Shown one piece after another: positions 7,510 through 15,780 of a stretch of DNA of 64,000 nucleotides (within the stretch, counting starts at the first letter, position 1; each line of letters begins with the position of its first letter). The notes beneath the pieces are model-generated. The model worked only from the letters and a program-made list of their open reading frames with translations. It did no database searches and had not been told where the DNA came from. The translations under genes were made by a program, and so were the position numbers. Source of the stretch: Aquibacillus halophilus (GTDB lineage Bacteria > Bacillota > Bacilli > Bacillales > Amphibacillaceae); NCBI RefSeq assembly GCF_009649745.1, contig NZ_WJNG01000002.1, forward strand, positions 268,151 through 332,150. The letters run 5' to 3'.

Positions 7510-8829
7510 TTGGGTATAGAAATACCTATATTAGTAGTTCTTATTTTATTAAATGCTTTTTTCGCCGCATCAGAGATTGCATTAATTTCTTTAAATGATA
7601 ACAAGGTTAAAATGTTGGCTGATAAAGGAGAAAAAAAGGCAATCTTGCTTCACCAACTCTTATCAGAACCAAGCCGCTTCTTAGCTACCATTCAAATTGG
7701 AATTACCTTAGCGGGATTTCTAGCCAGTGCGTTCGCAGCAGAGAGTTTCGCAAGAGGATTTACCGATTGGCTTATAGCCTTGGGTGTTCCAGGGACTGCA
7801 AAATTGCTTGAAGCCTTTTCCGTTATAATTATTACGCTTATCCTTGCTTATTTTACATTAGTGTTAGGCGAATTAGTCCCTAAAAGACTTGCATTAACAA
7901 AAGCTGAGGCTATTTCCAATCTTGCTGTGGTTCCTCTTACAGTATTATCAAAAATCTCTTCTCCTTTTGTAAAACTTTTAACTGTCTCAACGAATATAAT
8001 CGTTAGACTATTTGGAGTAGATCCTAATGCACAGAATGACAATGTAACTGAAGAAGAAATTAGGATGATGGTAGATGTAGGAGAAGAAAAAGGGACAATC
8101 CAGCAAAATGAAAAAATGATGATAAACAATATTTTTGAACTTGATAATAAAGATGTATCAGATGTAATGACGCATCGAACAAATATTGTAGCATTACCAC
8201 TTCATTTAAACTTTAAGGAAGTTATTCAAATAGTCAATGTTGAAAAATATACCCGCTTTCCTATTTATGAAAAAAATTTGGATAATATAATCGGTATTCT
8301 CCATGTAAAAGATTTGATTCAATTTATGGAGAGTGGTGATGTGGAAAAATTTAACCTAAGAGATCTTTCAAGAGAACCTTTATATGTAATAGGGTCAAAA
8401 AAAATCGATGATTTATTGAAAGACATCCAAGAGATCAATACACATATGGCTGTCGTTATAGATGAATACGGCGGAACGGACGGTATAATAACTATTGAGG
8501 ATATTATGGAAGAAATCGTCGGTAGCATCACAGATGAACATGATGAAGCGGAAAATGAGGAAGATACAATCATCGAGATAGATGAAAGGAACCTTATTCT
8601 ACCAGGTACTGCCAATCTCTATGAAGTAGAAGAGGTGTTAAAAGCGAACCTGCCGGTAGAAGATTACGATACGTTAAGTGGTTTCATGATTGGAATGCTT
8701 GGGTATATTCCAAGTGAAAATGACCATCCAGAAATTAAATATAAGCACATTCGTTTTATTGTAGAAGAATCCAGGGAGAAAAGAATTGTAAACATAAGAG
8801 CTTCCCTAGAACAGATGGAGAAAATTTAG
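7510..8829 (+). CDS. CNNM/CorC-type transporter (DUF21 and CBS domains)
   Basis: A 439-residue HlyC/CorC (CNNM) family protein. Four N-terminal membrane segments form the DUF21 transport domain (residues 1-195); two CBS domains follow (DVMTHRTNIVALPL and RFPIYEKNLDNIIGILHVKDL), then the VIDEYGGTDGIITIEDIMEEIVG signature and the CorC_HlyC domain. Family members export Mg2+ or Co2+ coupled to Na+ and bind Mg-ATP in the CBS pair. The start is TTG with CGGAGG 10 bases upstream. It has its own promoter region and no co-transcribed partner. Confidence 0.92.
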   Translation: MGIEIPILVVLILLNAFFAASEIALISLNDNKVKMLADKGEKKAILLHQLLSEPSRFLATIQIGITLAGFLASAFAAESFARGFTDWLIALGVPGTAKLLEAFSVIIITLILAYFTLVLGELVPKRLALTKAEAISNLAVVPLTVLSKISSPFVKLLTVSTNIIVRLFGVDPNAQNDNVTEEEIRMMVDVGEEKGTIQQNEKMMINNIFELDNKDVSDVMTHRTNIVALPLHLNFKEVIQIVNVEKYTRFPIYEKNLDNIIGILHVKDLIQFMESGDVEKFNLRDLSREPLYVIGSKKIDDLLKDIQEINTHMAVVIDEYGGTDGIITIEDIMEEIVGSITDEHDEAENEEDTIIEIDERNLILPGTANLYEVEEVLKANLPVEDYDTLSGFMIGMLGYIPSENDHPEIKYKHIRFIVEESREKRIVNIRASLEQMEKI

Positions 8830-8983
8830 ACTAACAACAAGATGGGAAAACGAACTTTTGACACACATGAGATGTAAGAATTAAATTCCTGAAGGTGAAA
8901 CGATCTTCGTTGCAATCAAGAAATAAATAAGCATTCGCCAATAAAAGAGAATGCTTTAACTTCTGTTTTCGATTTGGTTGACC

Positions 8984-9438
8984 CTAATTATGTGCACCTA
9001 AATATTCAACCAATAAAAATGTAAAAAGGAAGGAATATATGTATTTCCAGTTATAGATTTCATAAATCCCTAGCCACTCTGCCAATGGTTGAAAAACAAA
9101 AGAAAAAACAAACGAAGCCATTGTCATAGCTTTTAAAAAAGATCTCCAATTATTAAAGAATTGATAAATTAACATATAAATAATAGGTAGATGCACATGA
9201 TGAATTTCAATTATTGAGGTATTACTGGTATTATTTTGTCAGGATAAGACATAAAACTAATGTAATATCTAAAATAAAAGTTGTAGTTCCTATTAAAAGA
9301 CCAAACGAAGCAATTTCAATAATTCTTTTTTTTATCGAGAATGATCAGCCATATTATAAAAAAGATAATTGTAATGGCTAAAAGTAACCACCAATTAAAA
9401 GAAAATAAAGTATTAGTAAGCCAATAGTCCATAAGCAT
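8984..9438 (-). pseudogene. CBO0543-family membrane protein, frameshifted
   Basis: Reading the minus strand, an N-terminal part begins MLMDYWLTNTLFSF at 9438 and runs to the first break at about DKKK; one base later the sequence continues RIIEIASFGLLIGTTTFILDI, then YPDKIIPVIP in another frame, then SIIEIHHVHLPIIYMLIYQF and the intact tail to EYLGAHN. At least three frameshifts separate parts that together give a normal CBO0543 protein with about five membrane spans. The order and spacing of the parts are conserved, so this is a decayed gene and not separate small genes. Confidence 0.7.
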
Positions 9439-10110
9439 ATCTTTTATTTGTCTGCGTAGTCCGCACTTGCTGGACAGTACAACGATACAGTGTTATAAAG
9501 GCTTGAAAGTGGTTTACCGAATTATTGGTAACCACTTTTTATTTGCCAAATAAAAGTTTTTACAATAAATATCGAAGTATGTATTTACTTAATCTCATAA
9601 CATGGATTATATGAACTATAGGTAAGTGTTGAATAATAAGCAATCCGGCCATATTGTGGAATAGCTCTTATATTACGTAGTAGACCATTTCTGTGCAATA
9701 AATACCTTAAACTGATTTCTGATGAAGTTACCTTGTATAAAAAGGTATTCAATTGGTTTTTCAGAATCTAACCTATATTACACTTTGATTAAATTATGGA
9801 TCCAGAAATAATAAAGAAGAGCAAACACTTTAACAGGGTTGCTCGGATGCGTTCAGAAGTATTTGGTAAAAATTCTTTCCTAATCCTACCACTGTTCTAC
9901 AGAAAGGACTCAGTTAAGCTAACTTGTGAAGCAATGTACAACTGCTGGTTGCTCGTTAATGGAACAAGAGCTATTTTTATATCAATAAATAAAACAGACA
10001 GAAATCTTTTCTATCGGTTCTGATTCTTAACATGAAAATATAATCTAGCTTTCAGCTAAGGATAGATTGTTCTAAGCTTTATCAATAATCTAATCGTACT
10101 ACTCTGATGT
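9439..10110. other. Gene-free region with one hairpin
   Basis: Apart from the hairpin at 9506-9541 I see nothing. A 75-codon frame at 9796-10023 has no ribosome site and no recognisable protein. Confidence 0.5.
9506..9541. terminator. Hairpin with T tract
   Basis: AAAGTGGTTTACC / GGTAACCACTTT with one bulge, followed by TTTT. It would end transcription from left to right, though no plus-strand gene is seen directly upstream; it may be left from a deleted gene. Confidence 0.55.
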
Positions 10111-11067
10111 TTAATTTCGGAAAATAATAAAAGTAACGTAAATGATATAGATAATCGCTAAAATTGTACCTTCTATCTTTGAAATCTTGTAATGGGTTCT
10201 TGATAGGATAAGTAATAAAATGGTCACAAAAATCATTAGCCACATATCTAAAAATATTTTTGGATCAACAGCTAATGGATGGATCGTTGCTGAAGCTCCT
10301 AAAATGAAAAAGACATTGAAAATATTACTACCAACGATATTACCTATAGCAATCTCAGTCTGTTTCTTAATGGCTGCAGTTATAGAAGTGACCAATTCAG
10401 GAAGCGATGTGCCTACTGCCACTATAGTCAAACCAACTAGAGTTTCACTCATCCCAAGTGAGAGAGCAATTTGGATACTATTTTCGACCACTAGGCTGCC
10501 CCCAAATACAATACCAACAAGGCCTCCAATTGAAAATATAAGGTTTTTCGTCCATGATGTATTCAAAGTAACAGAAGGATTCTCTTCTATCTGATTTCGA
10601 TTGTTCCTTGCCATCTCAAAGACATAGTAAAGAAAAACAGCAAAGAAAAGTAGCAGAAGAATCCCTTCGGTTCTCGTAATAAGATTGATTTCTGAGTATT
10701 GAAGTTGAATATCACTTATGAGGAGTAGCAATGCAACGGCTGCCAACAAAGCAAATGGGATTTCTTTTCTTATTGTATCGCTCTGAACTGCCAATGGGAA
10801 TACAATTGCTGTAACTCCTAAAATGAAAGTAGAATTAAAGATGTTGCTTCCAACGACATTTCCAATAGCTACATTGCTGTTTCCTTCGAATGCAGCAATA
10901 AAACTGACGGATGCCTCAGGTGCGCTCGTACCAAAGGCAACGATTGTCAAGCCGATTAGCATTGGTGATACTCTCAAAGTTTGTGCAATCTTCGAGGATC
11001 CATCCACAAAATAATCAGCTCCCTTAATTAAAAGAGCAAATCCTATTAACAATAAGAGATAGGTCAT
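10111..11067 (-). CDS. CaCA-family sodium/calcium antiporter
   Basis: A 318-residue integral membrane protein with ten hydrophobic segments in two inverted halves. Each half has the alpha-repeat signature: GLTIVAFGTSAPE...GNVVGSNIFN near the N-terminus and GLTIVAVGTSLPEL...GNIVGSNIFN in the second half, with the paired acidic ion ligands. It exchanges Ca2+ or K+ for Na+/H+ across the cytoplasmic membrane, like YrbG. The start ATG has AAGGTGA 7 bases upstream on the minus strand. A decayed partial copy lies 220 bases upstream at 11290-11514. Confidence 0.92.
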   Translation of the reverse strand: MTYLLLLIGFALLIKGADYFVDGSSKIAQTLRVSPMLIGLTIVAFGTSAPEASVSFIAAFEGNSNVAIGNVVGSNIFNSTFILGVTAIVFPLAVQSDTIRKEIPFALLAAVALLLLISDIQLQYSEINLITRTEGILLLLFFAVFLYYVFEMARNNRNQIEENPSVTLNTSWTKNLIFSIGGLVGIVFGGSLVVENSIQIALSLGMSETLVGLTIVAVGTSLPELVTSITAAIKKQTEIAIGNIVGSNIFNVFFILGASATIHPLAVDPKIFLDMWLMIFVTILLLILSRTHYKISKIEGTILAIIYIIYVTFIIFRN

Positions 11068-11289
11068 GTGTTCACCTTCTTTCAGTACGTCTTTTTAATT
11101 GTTTATCAACTTATACATAAGTCTACCACAGGGGGGATAATTTTAAACGGGTTTGCTCCCTCTGTTGGTCGAAGTATATTTTTCATGCTGAAAAGGACTC
11201 TAAGAGGGAATTGCTCTTGGTGTAAGGCATTAATTGAGTAGGTTAGTTAGGCAACTTTTCTACAGTATCGTTGTACTACGCAGCAACCA

Positions 11290-11514
11290 ATTCTCATCAA
11301 TAATATTACCTAAAGCAATCTCAGATTGTTTCTTAAGGGCTGCGGTTACAGAAGTGATCAAATAAGGAAGAGAAGTATCTACAGCCACTATAGGCAAACA
11401 AACAAGAGCTTCACTCATCTCGAGTGAGAGAACAATTTGGATACTATTTCGACTATCAGGGTACCCCCATGCCTCTTTCTTTACAGGTAATAAAAGCATG
11501 CGTAAACTGAACAT
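11290..11514 (-). pseudogene. Decayed partial copy of the CaCA antiporter
   Basis: The minus strand reads NSIQIVLSLEMSEALVCLPIVAVD then TSLPYLITSVTAALKKQSEIALGNII, nearly the second alpha-repeat of the neighbouring antiporter (NSIQIALSLGMSETLVGLT...SLPELVTSITAAIKKQTEIAIGNIV), with key residues changed (G to C, E to Y). Only about 60 codons remain, without start or end. It looks like the leftover of a tandem duplication. Confidence 0.75.
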
Positions 11515-11646
11515 ATGCTCGTGTGTGAATTCATTATAGCTTTAAGAGATATGGTATCCAGTTAACGCGAAATTTATTGGTTTATGTTGAAGATGAATCT
11601 CGTTTAAAGGCTGTGTTTATGATTATAAAGAAGAAGGGGTGTTAAA

Positions 11647-12093
11647 ATGAGAAGAAAGTTTACATACGTATTAAAAGTGGCCCCGAAGTTTTTTCAAATC
11701 GTTTTGAATGTGTCTCTTCTTTTCTTAGCAGCAATTCTGTCATTTTTATTAGTACAAGAGTTGTTTGCTTTCTTTAACATATTATGGACGGCTGGTGTTA
11801 ATGATTATAAGGAATTTCTAGCAAGAATTCTAATCTTTTTCCTATACTTTGAGTTTATTGCAATGATCGTAAAATACTTCAAAGAGGATTACCATTTTCC
11901 ATTAAGATACTTTTTGTATATTGGTATTACGGCAATGGTAAGATTAATCATTGTTGACTATGATCAACCCATAGACACGTTAGTTTATTCACTTGTGATA
12001 TTGGTGCTCATTATTGGCTATTTCATTATGAATATTACACCACGCGAAAGACCAGAGGTAAATGCCTTGTTGAATAGGGAGAAGGAAGAGTAA
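11647..12093 (+). CDS. PsiE-family membrane protein
   Basis: A 148-residue protein with four membrane segments (FFQIVLNVSLLFLAAILSFLLV; ARILIFFLYFEFIAMIVKYF; LRYFLYIGITAMVRLIIV; YSLVILVLIIGYFIM). The EFIAMI...HFPLRYFLYIGITAMVRLIIVD core is the PsiE signature, first named for a phosphate-starvation-inducible protein of Escherichia coli; the role is unknown. The start has AAGGGGTG 7 bases upstream. It is monocistronic. Confidence 0.85.
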   Translation: MRRKFTYVLKVAPKFFQIVLNVSLLFLAAILSFLLVQELFAFFNILWTAGVNDYKEFLARILIFFLYFEFIAMIVKYFKEDYHFPLRYFLYIGITAMVRLIIVDYDQPIDTLVYSLVILVLIIGYFIMNITPRERPEVNALLNREKEE

Positions 12094-12281
12094 CTTCTCT
12101 CCCAAGCTCGAATAGAAAATGCACACAAAAAATAACCACCTTGATTCTACTAAAGAGTTAAGTGGTCACTGATTTATAGGTGGCAATAGGAGAATACTGT
12201 GACTTGTTGTTTCTAGGTTCTCTTTGCTACACAGTACAAGAATTCTATTCAGTGGAAAATGATATTCAATGGTGAAGACCA

Positions 12282-12325
12282 AAGCCTAATTCTCGGTAAT
12301 AATATGAGGAATTAGGCTTTTTTTC
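12282..12325 (+). terminator. Strong terminator
   Basis: AAGCCTAATTCTC pairs with GAGGAATTAGGCTT (one bulged G), loop of 11, then TTTTTT. It lies 190 bases behind psiE and probably ends that transcript or one from a lost gene. Confidence 0.75.
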
Positions 12326-12548
12326 TTCAAAATTTCTTGTGTTTTTCAACTGGGAAACGAGTTGAAAGCAAACGGTAAATTTCATGGTAACTGCAGGTGA
12401 AAAACATACAGAGATGGTACATTATTGTGTCTTTTTTATTAAAGAGCGAGGAGAGAACTCGATTAATTGTTAAGGGAATTACCAGACGATTCAGGTCAAT
12501 GTCAACTGAGTTATTGCTATCCAATTTGGAAATAGCAAAAACGAAGTA

Positions 12549-12680
12549 GGGGACGATTCGTGTGTAATCAAATAAATACATTAAATTGTCAGTCTCTAAA
12601 TGGACAGATGCCCATTTAGAGACTGACAATTTTGATGGTTAAATTCAATTTAATGGAAGAAGAAGCAAAAGAACCGTCCC
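12549..12680. repeat. REP-like element, 132-bp nested-palindrome subtype B
   Basis: Outer arms GGGGACGATTCGTGTG and GAAGCAAAAGAACCGTCCC enclose a second perfect inverted repeat with 21-bp arms (12583-12603 and 12612-12632) around an 8-base loop. The copy at 19012-19145 has the same two-level design. The intergenic stretch 12094-12770 otherwise holds only the terminator at 12282. Confidence 0.8.
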
Positions 12681-12770
12681 TATATTGCAGGATTTCATCG
12701 AGACTTATCGAATTATGGAAGTGGAAGTTGGTTTTTAAAAGGTAATATTATTTAGAAGTGGGGCCGTTAA

Positions 12771-13445
12771 ATGTCTAGCAACAATCCTGGGTGCCTTGGA
12801 TTCATTTTTAATTTATTTGGCATAGCACCAAAAGAAGATGTTATTGAAGTAGTTAAATTACCCTATTCAAAACGAGATGACTTTCTATCGAATGCTGAGC
12901 TATCCTTTTATAAGGTTCTTCAGCAATATATAGGAAATAAAGCAATCATATGTCCGAAAGTTTCACTACAGGATATCTTCTTTGTGAATAAAGGTAATCA
13001 GAGTGAAAGAAGTACCTATAACAACAAAATTAGCAGAAAGCATGTTGATTTTCTGTTATGTTCAACAGACACAGTAGAGCCAATATGTGGAATTGAGCTA
13101 GATGATCGTTCTCATCAAAGAGCAGATCGGATGGAACGTGATAAATTCGTGGAGCAAGTCTTTGAAACAGCTGAATTACCTCTAGTAAGATTTCAGAATA
13201 AAAGTGCGTACTCCATGTCAGATTTACAGGAAAAACTTGATTCAGCACTTAATGGATTTGAAAAAGCAACGCCTATAGGTAGCCAGACGAATTCCACTGA
13301 AACAAACAATGACTCAGCGCCAGAATGCAAAAAATGCGGAGCACAAATGGTTAAGCGTGAAGCTAAGAAAGGCGATAATAAAGGAAAGTTATTTTACGGC
13401 TGTCCCAATTTTCCAAAATGCAGAGAAGTTGTTCATATTACCTGA
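12771..13445 (+). CDS. DUF2726 nuclease-like protein with C-terminal zinc finger
   Basis: A 224-residue protein. Residues 35-165 are a DUF2726 domain, a restriction-endonuclease-like fold (HVDFLLCSTDTVEPICGIELDDRSH, then ERDKFVEQVFETAELPLVRF). Residues 185-222 are a topoisomerase-type C4 zinc finger (CKKCGAQMV...FYGCPNFPKC). It probably binds DNA; cleavage is unproven, although the D...ExD pattern is there. The start ATG is preceded by a weak GTGGGG. The same nuclease domain type closes the helicase at 24932-27661. It stands alone behind a palindromic repeat. Confidence 0.8.
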   Translation: MSSNNPGCLGFIFNLFGIAPKEDVIEVVKLPYSKRDDFLSNAELSFYKVLQQYIGNKAIICPKVSLQDIFFVNKGNQSERSTYNNKISRKHVDFLLCSTDTVEPICGIELDDRSHQRADRMERDKFVEQVFETAELPLVRFQNKSAYSMSDLQEKLDSALNGFEKATPIGSQTNSTETNNDSAPECKKCGAQMVKREAKKGDNKGKLFYGCPNFPKCREVVHIT

Positions 13446-13661
13446 TACTCTTATTCATGGGTCTAAAGGAGTAGAGCAATATTAACTGATTTTGCTAACT
13501 TGGGAGAATGATAGCCCAATTAGGTGAGGTCAAATCTAAGTAGCAATTCCTTCAGTTTTTCTGTGTCATTTGCTCTGGAGTTGAGACTGTTTCCATTTAG
13601 AAGGAATCACGACAACTGGCATTAAAAAATAATTTAGTCTATAAATCAGGAGGACATCATT

Positions 13662-14708
13662 ATGAAATTTGGTATTGTAGGGCTCGGCTGGCCGGGACAA
13701 CAGCATGTTAAAGCGATTTTGACACATAACAAAGAAGCTGCATTGTCTGCAGTATGTGATTTAGATGAATCTAAATTAAAAGAATTCGAGGGACGGTGCG
13801 ATACATTTAATGACATTGATCGTTTCTTTACAGAGGCAGACATGGATGCGGTCGTCTTGGCAGTTCCCCACCATCTTCATGAGAGTTTGACTGTCCGTGC
13901 CCTTAACCTTGGTAAGCATGTTTTGATTGAAAAGCCAATGGCGCGGACGAGTGAAGAGTGTATGCGGATGATTGAGGCCGCAGAACAAAATAATGTAACA
14001 CTGATGGTTGCCCAAAATTGGCGTTATACTCCTTGGTGTGTTGCTGCCAAATCCATTGTCGAAGCTGGTGAACTTGGAAACATCCAAGCAGTTCGAACAG
14101 AATGGTTACTCAACTTTAGAGATGCATTTCCTAAAGGAAACTGGATCTACGATGGTGAACTAGCTGGAGGAGGAGCAATCACAAGCTTAGCCATACATAA
14201 TGTGGATGCACTTCGATTCATTATTGGTGACGTGGAAGAGGTATATACGAATCAATTATACACTGATGATTGGTCCTCAAACGGAGCGGAGAACTGGGCG
14301 ATGTGTCAAATGAAGTTTGCAAATGGAGCTTTAGGACATCTTTTTACAGGATTCACCCCATTTTTCCCACCTGACAATGGCATGCTATATGTTTACGGAG
14401 AAGAAGGTACCATGTTCTTTGGTCCTTACCAAGGTGAATCTGGGTTGTGGATTCGTTCTAAAACGAGATCTGTTGATCCTACTGCTGGCTATGAACACGT
14501 AGATGTCGCAAGTTTAGCTCCAGGGCTAGTTGAACATGCTCAGACAAATCAACTTAAACACTTTATTGATAGTGTGAACAGTCAAACGCGTCCGGAATCG
14601 GATGGTCGGGAAATTATAAAAACAATTGAATTGGTAGAAGCAATGTATGCTTCAGGAAGTAAAGGAACTCCATTAAAAAATGAAGGAAAAACAAATACTG
14701 GTTTGTAA
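13662..14708 (+). CDS. Gfo/Idh/MocA-family sugar oxidoreductase
   Basis: A 348-residue NAD(P)-dependent dehydrogenase. The N-terminal Rossmann fold begins KFGIVGLGWPGQQH, with the sugar-binding EKPMA strand (HVLIEKPMARTSEEC) near residue 90 and the C-terminal alpha/beta domain after GGGAITSLAIHNVDAL, where the conserved His is. Family members oxidise sugars, inositols or 3-keto-glycosides. AGGAGG lies 8 bases before the ATG. It heads a run with the DUF6807 gene, 27 bases downstream, and a glycosidase, so it probably acts on the sugar that enzyme releases. Confidence 0.9.
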   Translation: MKFGIVGLGWPGQQHVKAILTHNKEAALSAVCDLDESKLKEFEGRCDTFNDIDRFFTEADMDAVVLAVPHHLHESLTVRALNLGKHVLIEKPMARTSEECMRMIEAAEQNNVTLMVAQNWRYTPWCVAAKSIVEAGELGNIQAVRTEWLLNFRDAFPKGNWIYDGELAGGGAITSLAIHNVDALRFIIGDVEEVYTNQLYTDDWSSNGAENWAMCQMKFANGALGHLFTGFTPFFPPDNGMLYVYGEEGTMFFGPYQGESGLWIRSKTRSVDPTAGYEHVDVASLAPGLVEHAQTNQLKHFIDSVNSQTRPESDGREIIKTIELVEAMYASGSKGTPLKNEGKTNTGL

Positions 14709-14735
14709 TCATGCCAGAGAAGTGAGGTGCAGCAC

Positions 14736-15614
14736 ATGGGATTTCAAACAAAGTACACGGAAGAAAAAGCTTTTTGGGAAGTGAATTTAAACGGATCGAA
14801 GGTATTGGAATACGTTTATGGCGAAAATGATGACATAAATCCATCGTTTCGCCTGGTTAAAACAACTGGTGGAAACACAATTACCCTATATCGTCCATGG
14901 GATCATCCCTGGCACCCGGGAATGTTCTTTTCATGGAAGTACATTAACGGAATGAACTTTTGGGAGGCAAGATATCACGGTCAAGATAACAAAATTGTAA
15001 CAGATTCTTTTGCACCAGTGGAAGAGGATGGACCTGGGTTCAACCAAACACTCTCCTATATAACTCATGAAGGGCAAAAGGTATTAGAGGAAAGTAGAGA
15101 AGTCCGTTTAGAAGAAGGACCTGGAGGATATTTGATCCACTGGCAAGGGACTTTTACTCCTAGAGCTGATGTTACTCTCGATCGAACAGAGTACACCGAA
15201 CAATCTCCTTGGGGTGGATATGCTGGTTTGTCATGCCGATTAAATCGTAACTTTTTGGGCCCGGTAATTAAAACGGATTTGGGTGAATATACAGCTGAGG
15301 AAGCTTATTCAAAGTCATTCAAATGGTGTGATTATTCTGGGAAATTAGACGGTTTCATTGAAGAACAATGGGCTGGAGTATCTATTATTGATCACCCGAC
15401 TAACTTACGACATCCTTCACCGAAACTCACGTATGACTATAAAGACATGCAGCTTTTATCAGCATCGTTCTTATTCGATGAGCCTTTTGAATTGAAAATG
15501 GGTGACACATTGACACTAAACTACACGTTCTATGTCCATGATGGAAAAGTAGAAGAAAAAAACATGAATCAAATTTGGGGGAAAATCTGCAATAGTGAAA
15601 AACTAGTAAAATAA
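14736..15614 (+). CDS. DUF6807 (PmoA-like) protein
   Basis: A 292-residue beta-rich protein of the DUF6807 family, often annotated as methane oxygenase PmoA by a misleading Pfam name. The marks are TLYRPWDHPWHPGMFFSWKYINGMNFWE with its His residues, and the C-terminal FLFDEPFELKMGDTLTLNY. These proteins sit next to Gfo/Idh/MocA dehydrogenases in polysaccharide loci, as here, and may handle the dehydrogenase product; the reaction is unknown. The start is ATG 14736 with GAGGTG 6 bases upstream, not the GTG at 14727. Confidence 0.82.
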   Translation: MGFQTKYTEEKAFWEVNLNGSKVLEYVYGENDDINPSFRLVKTTGGNTITLYRPWDHPWHPGMFFSWKYINGMNFWEARYHGQDNKIVTDSFAPVEEDGPGFNQTLSYITHEGQKVLEESREVRLEEGPGGYLIHWQGTFTPRADVTLDRTEYTEQSPWGGYAGLSCRLNRNFLGPVIKTDLGEYTAEEAYSKSFKWCDYSGKLDGFIEEQWAGVSIIDHPTNLRHPSPKLTYDYKDMQLLSASFLFDEPFELKMGDTLTLNYTFYVHDGKVEEKNMNQIWGKICNSEKLVK

Positions 15615-15722
15615 AATACTACTATGACTGTTGATTGTTTTGTTTTAGATTGTACAGGTGCAATAAATATTGTTGGAGATGATCCAGTTTCATTGAAAAC
15701 ACTCAGTGCCGAATAAGTAATG

Positions 15723-15755
15723 AAAAGGCAGGTTGCACAATTACCTGCCTTTTTT
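15723..15755 (+). terminator. Rho-independent terminator
   Basis: Perfect stem AAAAGGCAGGT / ACCTGCCTTTT with a 9-base loop and T tract. It closes the dehydrogenase-DUF6807 transcript before the glycosidase gene. Confidence 0.9.
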
Positions 15756-15780
15756 ATTGGATGGATAGGAGTAGTGATTT

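Noticed and set aside
9796-10023. 75-codon frame in a gene-free region
   Set aside because: No ribosome site, no recognisable protein, and codon use unlike the neighbours.
12327-12629. 100-codon minus-strand frame
   Set aside because: It runs through the inner palindrome of the repeat at 12549-12680 and the psiE-side terminator; the reading frame is a by-product of the repeat.
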